Origin: Ilumatobacter sp.
GTDB taxonomy: Bacteria > Actinomycetota > Acidimicrobiia > Acidimicrobiales > Ilumatobacteraceae
Direction: 5' to 3'
Length of the DNA: 64,000 nt
Assembly (NCBI GenBank): GCA_018666235.1
Contig: JABJAB010000015.1
Coordinates: 1 to 64,000 of the forward strand
The stretch's first letter is position 1, and the number at the start of each line of letters is the position of its first letter. A program made the position numbers and the translations under genes. The notes beneath the pieces are model-generated. The model was not told where the DNA came from. It made no database searches and saw only the letters and a list, made by a program, of their open reading frames with translations. Positions 55,431-64,000 of the stretch are shown piece after piece.

Positions 55431-56125
55431 GCGGTTCGGGTCTCCTCGACAGCGAGCCGCAGTCCTTCGAGTTCGTCGACGAGATCTTCGACGTCGTGTT
55501 CGTAGGCATCAGTGTCCCCGGCGCCGATGCTGACCTCGGCTGCCCGTGCTACGAGTTCGTCGACGCGGGTCTGGGCCAGGCGCAGCCGATTGGAGGTGCG
55601 CGTCGACTGTTCCTTCAGCCGATCAACGCTCGCCAGTTGAGATTCGACAGATGCAATCGACGCATCGGCATCGTCTTGCTGATGCAGGGTGTCGAGCCTG
55701 GAGCGGAGGGCGGTCGGGTCGAGGCGACGAATGGCTTGGTCGATCTCATGGCCGCGGCGCGCAATCTGCCAGGTCTCGTCCAAACCGTGTTCGAGCTTCT
55801 CGCGGACCGCCTGCATGCGTTCCTTCACCGGTCCGTCGCCGGTTGCCTCGATGGTCTGCTGCAGCTTGACGGCTGCACCCTGGGCGCTTTGGACAAACTG
55901 TCGCCAAGGTTCTTGCACCGTGAAGGGATCGATCCGTGTGCGTTGGTTCCGAGGCATCGCTGCGACGACTGAGGCGCCGTATGTCGCGGCGCCGAAGACC
56001 ACGCTGAGCACCGGATTGAGGCCGAGGAATATTGCGAGGGCAGTGACGCCGATGCCCAGCAGGATGCGCCACGAAAGAATGGCCCGCGCGGTCTTCGGTG
56101 TGTAGAAACCGTCTCTGAATCCCAC
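55427..56125 (-). CDS. Membrane-anchored coiled-coil protein
   Basis: This 232-residue protein has two hydrophobic segments near the N-terminus (SWRILLGIGVTALAIFLGL and VLSVVFGAATYGASVVAAM), then a long coiled coil with LKEQSTRTSNRLRLAQTRVDELVARAA, and an acidic end. TAAGCT (56137-56132) lies six bases before its GTG. Being coupled to murJ and close to pspA, it probably works at the envelope. I do not recognise the family. Confidence 0.65.
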   Translation of the reverse strand: MGFRDGFYTPKTARAILSWRILLGIGVTALAIFLGLNPVLSVVFGAATYGASVVAAMPRNQRTRIDPFTVQEPWRQFVQSAQGAAVKLQQTIEATGDGPVKERMQAVREKLEHGLDETWQIARRGHEIDQAIRRLDPTALRSRLDTLHQQDDADASIASVESQLASVDRLKEQSTRTSNRLRLAQTRVDELVARAAEVSIGAGDTDAYEHDVEDLVDELEGLRLAVEETRTA

Positions 56126-56335
56126 GCTGTGAGCTTACGGACTCGTGAGAGTGGGTCAGGGGTACTCTGAGATCGAGATCGAGGTGCATCATTGAAGCTT
56201 GTGATCTGCTCGATGCTCCCGAGACGACGTTCCCGTCTTTCCAGACACTGAGAATGGGTGGGCGCCAGGCGGCCCTGAACCTCAGCGGCTACGGTCATCC
56301 CCTCGCAATGCAATCTTGAATTTGAGGAGACAACG

Positions 56336-58689
56336 ATGGCGCAAGATCCCCGTATCGGACGAGAGATCCTCCCGATTCCAGATCTGCCCGTCAGGGCTGA
56401 ACCGGCGCTCCATGCAAAGGATGCCAAGGCACCGCCGATCGTTCCCTTACGGCCCCGGAGGGCGCGCCGAATGTGCTGATCGTCTTGATCGACGACATGG
56501 GGTTTGGTGCGACGTCAGCTTTCGGTGGGCCGTGCGAGATGCCGACGCTCGAGCGGCTCGCGGCCGGCGGGCTGTCGTACAGCCGGTTCCACACGACTGC
56601 GCTGTGCTCGCCGACGCGGCAGGCATTACTCACGGGCCGCAACCACCATTCTGCTGAGATGGGCTCGGTGGGCGAGGTTGCGACCTCGATGCCGGGCAAT
56701 ACGTCGGTTCGGCCGAACACGGTGTCGACTGTGGCCGAAATGTTGCGGCTCAATGGCTACAGCACGTCGGCGTTCGGCAAGATGCACCAGACACCGGTGT
56801 GGGAAACCTCGGTGTCAGGGCCATTTGATCGGTGGCCAACGGGTGACGGGTTCGAGAAGTTCTGGGGATTCGTTGCCGGCGAGACCAACCAGTGGGAACC
56901 GACGTTGTACGAGGGGACGACGCCGACCGAACCACGCGCCACCGCCGAAGAGGGATACCACATCACCGAGGAACAGGTCGACCAGGCGATCGCTTGGATC
57001 ACGGCCCAGCAGACGATGACGCCGGACAAGCCGTTCTTCACGTACATGTCCTACGGCGCAACTCACGCTCCGCACCACGCCCCGCCGGAATGGATCGAGA
57101 AATACCGCGGCAAGTTCGACAAGGGCTGGGATGCTGTTCGCGCGGAGACCCTCGCAAATCAGATCGACAAGGGTCTGGTTCCGGCAGACACGGAATTAAC
57201 CGACCGGCCACCAGGTGTTCAAGGGTGGGACGAGCTGTCCGATGACCAACGCCTGGTGGGTGCCCGTCTGATGGAGACGTATGCCGGCTTTGCCGAGCAC
57301 ACCGACTTCCATACAGGCCGGTTGATCGATGAGATCGGCGTGCTCGATGACACCATTGTCATCTACATTGCGGGTGACAACGGAGCATCCGCTGAAGGTG
57401 GACTGGATGGAACATTCAACGAGTTGAAGGCGCTGAACGGCATCCCTGAGACGGTTGAGGAGATCCTGCCTCATCTCGATGAGATCGGGTCGGCATCGGC
57501 ATTCAACCACTATCCGGTCGGCTGGGCGCATGCGATGAACACGCCATATCAGTGGACCAAGCAGGTTGCGTCGCACTTTGGCGGCACCCGCAATGGCACC
57601 GTGATTCATTGGCCGAATGGGATTGCCGCGAAGGGCGAGGTTCGCAATCAATTCCATCACGTGATCGACATTGTTCCCACCATGCTCGAGGCCGCCGGCC
57701 TGCCACAGCCGTACATGGTCAACGGCATTGCGCAGAAGCCGATCGAGGGGGTGTCGATGGCCTACAGCTTTGATCATCCGGACGCTCCAGACCGCCACAC
57801 CACGCAGTATTTCGAGATGTTCGGCAATCGTGGTCTGTACCACCGTGGCTGGACAGCGGTCACGAAGCACCGCACACCATGGGAGATGGGCGAAGGGGCA
57901 ACCGTGCCCGCGCTTGCGGACGATGTCTGGGAGCTCTACGACACAACAACGGACTGGTCGCAGGCCCGCGATCTGTCAAGCGAAATGCCCGAAAAGCTGG
58001 CAGAACTCCAACAGCTCTTTTTGTTGGAAGCTGCAAAATACAACGTCTTCCCAATCGATGATCGCACCGGTGAACGCTTCAATGCCACGATCGCCGGGCG
58101 CCCTGAGCTGCAGACCGGCCGGAAGAGCATGCGAATGAGTCCGGGGATGACGCACATGGGCGAGAACACCGTGCTCAATGTCAAGAACCGCTCGCACACT
58201 GTTACCGCGCAGTTTGAGGTCGGATCAGATGGTGCTGACGGTGTGCTCGTTGCCCAGGGCGGCCGGTTCGCAGGATGGTCGCTCTACGTCGTCGAGGGAC
58301 GTCCTGCGTACTGTCACAACTGGTTCAACTCCGAGTACTACTACGTCAAGGGTTCCGATGTCTTGCCCCGAGGTGAGGTAACGATCCAGTACCAGTTCGA
58401 CCTCGATGGTGGCACTCCCGGCGCTGGCGGCACCGGCACCCTGTTGGTCAACGGCGCCGTCGTTGCGGAGGAACGGATCGACAAGACCGTGCCGTTCGTG
58501 TTCTCGGCGGATGAAACCATGGACATCGGTGAGGACAGTGCATCGCCGGTCACATCGGACTATCCAGCGGGCGATTTGAACAAGTTCGCGGGCGATCTTG
58601 CGTGGGTGCAGATTGACATCGAAGATGACGATGTCAGTCACCTGGAAGCTCCAGAGGCCACGTACCATCGCATTCTCGCTCGCCAGTAG
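56336..58689 (+). CDS. Arylsulfatase with a frameshift near the N-terminus
   Basis: The downstream frame from 56473 encodes a type I sulfatase of the AslA type: VLIVLIDDMGFGATSAFGG, the formylglycine motif ALCSPTRQALLTGRN with the Cys to be modified, HHS, and a long C-terminal beta region. The expected N-terminal 40 residues (DPRIGREILPIPDLPV then HAKDAKAPPIVPLRP) are encoded from ATG 56336, after GAGGAGA, but in another frame. Adding one C to the CCCC run at 56453-56456 would join both parts into APEGAPNV and a normal protein of about 785 residues. So this is either a pseudogene by a one-base deletion or a sequencing error. If intact it would cleave sulfate esters; a formylglycine-generating enzyme gene is not nearby. 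Confidence 0.8.
56453..56456 (+). other. Probable one-base deletion in sulfatase gene
   Basis: The run CCCC at this point is where the reading frame of the conserved sulfatase N-terminus (from 56336) must shift to meet the conserved catalytic frame (from 56473). The two starts differ by 137 bases, one base short of a multiple of three, which fits loss of one C. Confidence 0.65.
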
Positions 58690-58711
58690 CAGCGACGCTG
58701 GGGCTCGGTGA

Positions 58712-60106
58712 TCAGGGACGAATCGCTGTCCCCCGCTCGGGGGACTGGAGATCGTCGGCGGTCAAGGTGGTCAACTGTTCGTCGGTGGGGACCTCGACGT
58801 GGGCGAGCCGGAGTGCGTGGTGGCCAATTGCAGCTTCGAACACGTTGCGCACGAAGCGGGCGTTGCCGAAGCCGCGGCCGCGCGGCTCGGCTTCGATGAT
58901 GGTGCCCAGCTCGACTTTCCCGCCGGCATCGAGGTGGTACTCCTTGCTTCCGCTGATGAGGCCAAAGATGGCGATCAGTTCTTCGGTGTCGTAGTCGGGG
59001 AATTCCACCGTCCTGGTGAATCGACTCTTCAAGCCGGGATTGGTGTCGATGAGTTCGCTCATCTCGGCCGGATAGCCAGCAGCGATGACCGACAAGTCGT
59101 CGCGGTGGTCCTCCATGAACTTGACAATGGTGTCGACCGCTTCGAGACCGAAGTCATTCTCGCCGCCACGCGCCAGTGCATACGCCTCGTCGATCAACAA
59201 GGTGCCGCCGAGCGCCGACTCCATCACCTGCTTGGTGGTGGAGGCGGTCTGCCCGACGAATCCAGCGACCAGACCTGACCGATCAGTTTCGACGAGGTGG
59301 CCCTTGGAGACGATCCCGAGCGCGCGGAAAATCTGTGAGAGCAAGCGAGCCACGGTGGTCTTACCGGTACCAGGGTTTCCGGTAAAGACCAGATGTTTAC
59401 TCGTCTCGATGACGGGCAGGTCGCGTTCTGCTCGAAGCTCTTGCACCCGGAGCAACGACGTGAGACGACGAACCTCGGCCTTGACGTGATCGAGTCCCAC
59501 GAGCGCGTCGAGTTCGGCCAACAGCTCCTCAATCGATCGCTCGGGCGGGAGTTCGACCTCGACGACCGCCGGCGGCGTTTTGCCGGCGGCGACCTCCGCC
59601 TGAGCGGGGGCATCGGGCTGCCCCGGTCGGGGCACGGCGTGCTCATCCATCACGCCGAGCATCATCATGCGGAAGCGGTCGATTGCCGAGATCTCGTCTG
59701 CCGACGGCACCATGTCGAGCGCAGCAGTCGCATGGGCGACCGACAGCGCATGTGTGTAATAGGCATGGGAGCGTCGCTGGTTGTCGTGTGCGTCCGCCTT
59801 GACGAGAAGGTCAAACATGGTGCTCGGCTTGGAGAGCCAGGCAGCGGAACCGCCCAAGGTGTCGTCGGTGCGTAGTTGCGTCGGCGTCAGGATCATGGGT
59901 GGCGTGAGCTTGCGTCCGAGCGCATCGACCCACGACTCGAGTTCCTGAGAGGTGTGGCGGCCGTCCGCATCGACGACGCCAGACACGAGATGGGCTGCCT
60001 CGATCGTGCATTCACCACGATGATCGGATCCTCCTGACAGCTCTTTCAGCAGGGAGTTCATCGTCTCGACAAACTCGTCAGACTTGTCTTCGAAGGCAGC
60101 GGGCAT
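58712..60106 (-). CDS. CbxX/CfqX family AAA ATPase
   Basis: The 464-residue protein ends in a CbbX-type AAA domain: FTGNPGTGKTTVARLLSQIFRALGI (Walker A), GHLVETDRSGLVAGFVGQTASTT, GGTLLIDEAYALARGGENDFGLEAVDTIVKFMEDHRDDLSVIAAGYP (Walker B and sensor). Related domains occur in Rubisco activase CbbX and in the EccA proteins of type VII secretion. The N-terminal 200 residues start with a TerB-like helical segment and no known domain is clear after that. No esx genes or Rubisco are here. TACGCT (60120-60115) is eight bases before the ATG. Confidence 0.85.
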   Translation of the reverse strand: MPAAFEDKSDEFVETMNSLLKELSGGSDHRGECTIEAAHLVSGVVDADGRHTSQELESWVDALGRKLTPPMILTPTQLRTDDTLGGSAAWLSKPSTMFDLLVKADAHDNQRRSHAYYTHALSVAHATAALDMVPSADEISAIDRFRMMMLGVMDEHAVPRPGQPDAPAQAEVAAGKTPPAVVEVELPPERSIEELLAELDALVGLDHVKAEVRRLTSLLRVQELRAERDLPVIETSKHLVFTGNPGTGKTTVARLLSQIFRALGIVSKGHLVETDRSGLVAGFVGQTASTTKQVMESALGGTLLIDEAYALARGGENDFGLEAVDTIVKFMEDHRDDLSVIAAGYPAEMSELIDTNPGLKSRFTRTVEFPDYDTEELIAIFGLISGSKEYHLDAGGKVELGTIIEAEPRGRGFGNARFVRNVFEAAIGHHALRLAHVEVPTDEQLTTLTADDLQSPERGTAIRP

Positions 60107-60147
60107 GGCCGTCGAGCGTAGATCACCAGGTCTGCCACACTGATTTC
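60107..60147. promoter_or_regulatory. Compact divergent promoter, AAA ATPase and PEP-domain gene
   Basis: Within 41 bp lie TACGCT facing left (60120-60115, eight bases before the AAA gene) and TGCCACACTG facing right, with CACACT at 60136-60141, six bases before the PEP-domain gene. The hexamers are 15 bp apart, as in the galK region. Confidence 0.55.
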
Positions 60148-61797
60148 ATGACTGATTGGACCGCACCCGGACCCGGCACGTGGGAGCTCGATACCGCGCA
60201 CTTCGAAGCGACGGTGTCGCGCCCGATGCGTGACCTGATGTCCGAAGCGATGGGTGCAGGGCTCAGTGTGGGCTTTGAGCTCGCTGGAGCGCCATTGTCG
60301 TCGGTCCAAGCACGCTTTGTGAACGGGCGCATGTACACCCGTCTCGTTCCGCTCGTCGGCGGGAACTCGACGCGACCCACACCGCCGGACAAGGTGTTGT
60401 GGCTGGTCACTCGGCTCCATCCGAGGTTCCGGCGGCGGGCCAAGCAATCGGCACGGGCAATCGACGGCAAGTTCTGGATGAGCGAGTTCGCCCGATGGGA
60501 ACGAGAGTGGAAGCCTGAACTGCAGGCGACAAATCGTCGGCTTGGCGAGGTCCCGGTTGCCGATCTGTCCGATGCTGACCTGGCAAAGCACCTCGATGCG
60601 GTCTGGAAGCACGCGGCCTGGGCGGCAGCGTTGCACTTCCGACTTCATACTTCCGATCTGGCGCCGATCGGTCGCCTGCTTGTCGCGGCCGAAGATTGGG
60701 GCCTCGACGCCAAGGAGGTGATGGCAACGCTTGCCGGAGCGTCGCCTGCGACGAGTGCGCCGGCGAGAGCACTGGCTGCGGTCCGCGCCGAACTCGCACG
60801 TGTCGAGTCGATGCCTCAAACATTGGACGATGTCCGCTCAGCCAGTCCTGAGGCCGCAGCCTTGCTCAGCGCCTACCTTGCCGAATTCGGTAATCGAGTC
60901 ACGACGGGGTACGACCTTCGCAACCGCACGCTCCGAGAACTGCCCGACGTCGTGCTTGCATCGATCAACGCATCGGATGTCGATCTCGACGCAGCCGAGC
61001 TGGCTGGCGATCGAGCGTTCTCGGCGATGTCGAGCCAGCTTGCCGAGGCGGACCGGGCCGAGTTTACCAGCCTGGTCGAGGAGGCCAGGACGCTCTACGG
61101 CCTCAGAGATGAAAACGGTCCGTTGACCGCAGAGTGGCCAGCTGGCATCGCCCGCTACGCGGTACTCGAAGCCGGCCGCCGGTTGCGGGCGTCGGGCAGC
61201 ATCGACGACCTCGAGCACATTTTCGATGCGTCGATTCCTGAGATCGTCGGTCTGCTGCGCGACGGCAAGTACCCGCTTGCCGCGGAGCTGAAGACCCGCT
61301 GCGATGAACGAATGGGCTGGGAAGCGCTCGACGCACCCGACCGGCTCGGTCCTCCGAGTGCGCCGCCGCCGGTCGACATCTTGCCCGGTCGCATGCCTGA
61401 GCTGATGCGCGCAGTGCTCATGGTGACGTCACTCTTCGACCCTCCTGCTGGGGAAGAGAGTGACGGTGCTGCTGCAACGCTGTCTGGGGTGGGTGTCGGA
61501 ACCGAGTCCGTGCGCGGTATTGCACGAGTGGTGGGCAACGCCGACGAAGCGTTCGAACGAGCGGAGCCGGGCGACATCATTGTCACTCGGCTCACCGTGC
61601 CCACGTTCAATTCGGTGTTGGCAATGGCCGGGGGAGTGGTGACCGAAGGCGGTGGCCTCCTCAGCCATACGGCGGTCATCGCTCGCGAGCTCGGGCTTCC
61701 TGCAATCATCGGCGTCGTCGGGGCGCTGACCGGCATCCCAGACGGAGCCGAGATCGAACTCGACCCGGTGCAGGGCACCGTGACGCTTGTCCGTTGA
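60148..61797 (+). CDS. PEP-utilising mobile-domain protein without ATP-grasp
   Basis: The C-terminal 110 residues form a PEP-synthase/PPDK-type mobile phosphohistidine domain: GIARVVGNADEAFERAEPGDIIVTRLTVPTFNSVLAMAGGVVTEGGGLLSHTAVIARELGLPAIIGV, with H507 as the likely phosphorylated His. The 400 residues before are mostly helical with no ATP-grasp (PPDK N-terminal) motif; related regions link the ATP-grasp and His domains in PEP synthase and rifampicin phosphotransferase. So this looks like the second half of a rifampicin-phosphotransferase-like enzyme and would need a partner to be phosphorylated. The ATP-grasp gene is not in the window. It precedes a MoxR-VWA pair by 45 bp. Confidence 0.75.
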   Translation: MTDWTAPGPGTWELDTAHFEATVSRPMRDLMSEAMGAGLSVGFELAGAPLSSVQARFVNGRMYTRLVPLVGGNSTRPTPPDKVLWLVTRLHPRFRRRAKQSARAIDGKFWMSEFARWEREWKPELQATNRRLGEVPVADLSDADLAKHLDAVWKHAAWAAALHFRLHTSDLAPIGRLLVAAEDWGLDAKEVMATLAGASPATSAPARALAAVRAELARVESMPQTLDDVRSASPEAAALLSAYLAEFGNRVTTGYDLRNRTLRELPDVVLASINASDVDLDAAELAGDRAFSAMSSQLAEADRAEFTSLVEEARTLYGLRDENGPLTAEWPAGIARYAVLEAGRRLRASGSIDDLEHIFDASIPEIVGLLRDGKYPLAAELKTRCDERMGWEALDAPDRLGPPSAPPPVDILPGRMPELMRAVLMVTSLFDPPAGEESDGAAATLSGVGVGTESVRGIARVVGNADEAFERAEPGDIIVTRLTVPTFNSVLAMAGGVVTEGGGLLSHTAVIARELGLPAIIGVVGALTGIPDGAEIELDPVQGTVTLVR

Positions 61798-61842
61798 TTC
61801 CAATTGCTGATGGCCGCAGCTTGAGAACTAGCGTCATCGCCC

Positions 61843-62739
61843 ATGACGACTGACACCGGCGCTGTTGCCGACACCAATCGCTTCCAGGATGTGCAGGGGG
61901 TCCGCGACGCCCTCAAGGAAGTGAACTACCTGGCAGACGATGGCATTGCCGGCGTGGCATTCCTCGCCGACCGCCTCGGCAAGCCGATCCTCGTCGAAGG
62001 GCCCGCCGGAACCGGCAAGACCCAGCTCGCCAAGTCCATTGCCGAGATCACCGGCTCGCGGCTGATCCGGCTCCAGTGCTACGAGGGGCTCGACGAGAGC
62101 AAAGCGCTCTACGAGTGGAACTACAAGAAGCAACTCTTGCGCATCCAGACCGAGCGCGGCGACAACGAAGACTGGACGGAGATGAAGGACGACATCTTCT
62201 CCGACGAGTTCCTGCTGACACGCCCGCTGCTGGAGGCGATTACCGCGGACGAGCCTGTTGTCTTGCTGATCGACGAAGTCGACCGCGTCGAAGTCGAGAC
62301 CGAGGCGTTGCTGCTCGAGATCCTCTCCGATTACCAGGTCTCGATCCCTGAGCTGGGCACGATTACCGCGAAGCAGATTCCGCTGGTGTTCCTCACGTCG
62401 AACAACACACGTGAGCTGTCCGAGGCGCTCAAGCGTCGCTGTCTCTACTTGCACGTCGACTATCCCGAGCTCGACCGCGAACGTGAAATCGTGCTCGCCA
62501 AGGTGCCGGACATCACCGAGTCGCTGGCCGACCAGGTTGCCCGCATTGTGCGGTCGATCCGTCAACTCGATCTGAAGAAGGCCCCGAGCGTCTCGGAGAC
62601 CCTCGACTGGGCCCGCACGCTGATGATCCTCAACATCGACACGATCGACGAGCAGACCGCCAAAGAAACGCTCAACATCCTGCTGAAGTACCAGACCGAC
62701 ATCGCCAAGGCCACCAAAGAGTTGTCGGTCGACGACTGA
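61843..62739 (+). CDS. MoxR family AAA ATPase
   Basis: This 298-residue MoxR-type AAA+ ATPase has Walker A VEGPAGTGKTQLAKS, LIRLQCYEGLDESKALYEWNY, Walker B VLLIDEVDRVEVETEALLLEIL and the sensor VFLTSNNTRELSEALKRRCLYLHVDYPELDRE. It is of the CoxD/APE type. MoxR ATPases act with VWA proteins as chaperones for metal cofactor insertion or complex assembly, and here a VWA gene follows three bases on. TAGCGT (61829-61834) ends eight bases before the ATG. Confidence 0.92.
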   Translation: MTTDTGAVADTNRFQDVQGVRDALKEVNYLADDGIAGVAFLADRLGKPILVEGPAGTGKTQLAKSIAEITGSRLIRLQCYEGLDESKALYEWNYKKQLLRIQTERGDNEDWTEMKDDIFSDEFLLTRPLLEAITADEPVVLLIDEVDRVEVETEALLLEILSDYQVSIPELGTITAKQIPLVFLTSNNTRELSEALKRRCLYLHVDYPELDREREIVLAKVPDITESLADQVARIVRSIRQLDLKKAPSVSETLDWARTLMILNIDTIDEQTAKETLNILLKYQTDIAKATKELSVDD

Positions 62740-62742
62740 GTC

Positions 62743-64000
62743 ATGCTGGAACTCCTGAACGGCTTCGTCGTCGAACTCCGCAACGCCGGCCTCCCGGTCA
62801 GCCTGACGGAGAACCTCGATGCAATGGAAGCGGTGCAACACATCCCGATTGAGGATCGCGACGCGTTCAAGTACGCGCTCGGGGCCACACTGATCAAGAA
62901 TCACGCGCATTGGCGCAGCTTCGAGACGGTGTTCGAGGTCTACTTCAGCCTGCGCGGCCCTGAGTACAAGATCGGCGACGGTGACGGTGAGACCGACATC
63001 GACGAGATGTGGCGCGAAATGCAGGAGCAGCAGCAGGAGGGCAACGGCGGCCAGGGCGGCATGGACGGAATGACGCCCGAAGAGATCGCCCAGATGCTCA
63101 TGCAGGCGTTGATGAACGGCGACCAGGGCATGATGCGCGCCATGGCCAAGCAAAGCGTCCAACGCTTTGCTGGAATGGAGCCGGGACGCCCTGTCGGTGG
63201 GACGTACTATCTCTACCGCACACTGCGGAACCTCGATCTCGACGGCATGCTCGACAAGATGATGGAGCAGTCGCGAGAGGACGCTCCCGATGACTTGACC
63301 TCCCTTGAGGAACGGTTGGAGAAAGAGGAGTACGCCGACCGGATCGAAAAGTTCAAGGGTGAGATCGAGGCCGAAATCCGTCGACGCCTCGTGGCGGACC
63401 GTGGCGCCGAAGCGATGGCCAAGACGCTCCGCAAGCCGCTGCCCGAAGACGTCGAGTTCATGCACGCCTCCCGTGATGAGATGACGGCACTGAAGAAGTC
63501 GCTGCAACCGTTGACTCGCAAGCTCGCGGCTCGCTTGGCTCGCAAGCGTAAGCACGGCCGCAAGGGCCCGCTCGATTTCCGCAATACCGTCCGACACTCA
63601 CTCAGCTACGGCGGTGTGCCGGCTGAGCCGAAGTTCAAGTATCCGCGGCCAGCAAAACCCGAACTCATGGTGGTTGCCGACATCTCTGGTTCCGTCGCGG
63701 CCTTCGCACGGTTCACGCTGATGCTCGTCTATGCGATCTCTGGCCAGTTCAGCAAGGTTCGTTCGTTCGTCTTCATCGACGGCCTCGACGAAGTCACCGA
63801 CTACTTCAAGGCCACCGAAGACATCACCGAAGCCATTCACCGCGTCAACACCGAGGCCGATGTGGTGTGGGTCGACGGGCACTCCGACTATGGCCACGCC
63901 TTCGAAGTCTTCTGGAACAAGTACGGCAAGGACGTCGGCCCGAAGACCACGGTGCTGCTGCTTGGCGATGCTCGGAACAACTATCACGCCAGCCAGAGCT
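62743..64000 (+). CDS. CoxE-like VWA domain protein (partial)
   Basis: The frame begins at ATG 62743, three bases after the MoxR gene, and is open to the right edge (419 codons seen). Residues 1-300 are a helical region with a Gln/Gly/Met-rich stretch (MQEQQQEGNGGQGG) and basic linker ARLARKRKHGRKG. The VWA domain starts PELMVVADISGSVAAFARF with MIDAS Asp at 313 and continues with RSFVFIDGLDEVTDYF and TTVLLLGDARNNY. CoxE proteins pair with MoxR-like CoxD in carbon monoxide dehydrogenase maturation and other chaperone roles. No cox genes are seen here, but the operon may go on beyond the window. Confidence 0.88.
   Translation, partial: MLELLNGFVVELRNAGLPVSLTENLDAMEAVQHIPIEDRDAFKYALGATLIKNHAHWRSFETVFEVYFSLRGPEYKIGDGDGETDIDEMWREMQEQQQEGNGGQGGMDGMTPEEIAQMLMQALMNGDQGMMRAMAKQSVQRFAGMEPGRPVGGTYYLYRTLRNLDLDGMLDKMMEQSREDAPDDLTSLEERLEKEEYADRIEKFKGEIEAEIRRRLVADRGAEAMAKTLRKPLPEDVEFMHASRDEMTALKKSLQPLTRKLAARLARKRKHGRKGPLDFRNTVRHSLSYGGVPAEPKFKYPRPAKPELMVVADISGSVAAFARFTLMLVYAISGQFSKVRSFVFIDGLDEVTDYFKATEDITEAIHRVNTEADVVWVDGHSDYGHAFEVFWNKYGKDVGPKTTVLLLGDARNNYHASQS

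Noticed and set aside
61834..63597. A 587-codon minus-strand open frame
   Set aside because: It covers the MoxR and VWA genes, whose motifs are clear on the plus strand; the antisense product is a Leu/Val/Asp/His-rich shadow.

Overview
The window is a contiguous piece of a GC-rich actinobacterial chromosome. The block dprA-xerC-whiG-like sigma factor-M23 peptidase-rpsB-tsf-pyrH-frr-cdsA-dxr-rseP-ispG has the gene order known from Streptomyces and Mycobacterium. A fused 2-oxoglutarate dehydrogenase (Kgd), NucS, UvrD2 with an HRDC domain and a mycothiol-type formaldehyde dehydrogenase all point to Actinobacteria. Long acidic or Ala/Pro/Lys tails and the absence of typical mycobacterial or streptomycete neighbours suggest a deep lineage such as Acidimicrobiia; that lineage call is inference. 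I see no mobile element, CRISPR array, rRNA or tRNA, and no stretch over 300 bases without a gene. The largest gaps are 33912-34177 (266 bp) and 3176-3423 (248 bp).

Layout. 1-4494: end of a DUF2461 gene, two fold-type-II PLP enzymes, clpP and a small lipoprotein. 4657-18368: comM, dprA, xerC, sigma factor, M23 peptidase, then ribosome and translation genes (rpsB, tsf, pyrH, frr), phospholipid (cdsA) and non-mevalonate isoprenoid genes (dxr, ispG) with a site-2 protease. 18394-21067 (minus): mscR, metallo-beta-lactamase and manA, coupled by GTGA overlaps. 21127-33911: nucS, an ABC1 kinase, a VOC protein, a secreted protein pair, an enoyl-CoA hydratase and CysQ-like pair, an esterase, ettA, nitronate monooxygenase, aldo/keto reductase and an FtsH-like protease. 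34178-42922: kgd, a HAD phosphatase, an unusual NYN nuclease-S1-histone-H1-like fusion, xth and uvrD2. 42961-53040: bPH2-SHOCT protein, metal receptor, galK, hydrolase, CoA transferase, LmbE-like deacetylase, lipoprotein, dgt, obg and proB. 53048-56125 (minus): a coiled-coil membrane protein, murJ and pspA. 56336-64000: a frameshifted arylsulfatase, a CbxX-type AAA ATPase, a PEP-mobile-domain protein, and a MoxR-VWA pair running off the right edge.

A shared signal runs through the whole window. At least 29 genes, on both strands, have a hexamer fitting NANNNT (mostly TANNNT) placed 6-8 nt before the start codon, and most of these have no clear Shine-Dalgarno sequence. This is the layout of leaderless transcripts, and I used it to choose several starts (xerC, frr, uvrD2, galK, nucS). 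Genes inside operons instead use ATGA/GTGA overlaps or a Shine-Dalgarno sequence (rpsB, comM, pyrH, sulfatase). Several divergent gene pairs share gaps of only about 40 bp.

Best candidates for new biology are the NYN-S1-H1-like fusion protein (38662-40200), the compact back-to-back leaderless promoters, a secreted protein whose signal peptide has no normal start codon (25012-25650), and a PEP-mobile-domain protein that lacks its usual ATP-grasp partner (60148-61797).
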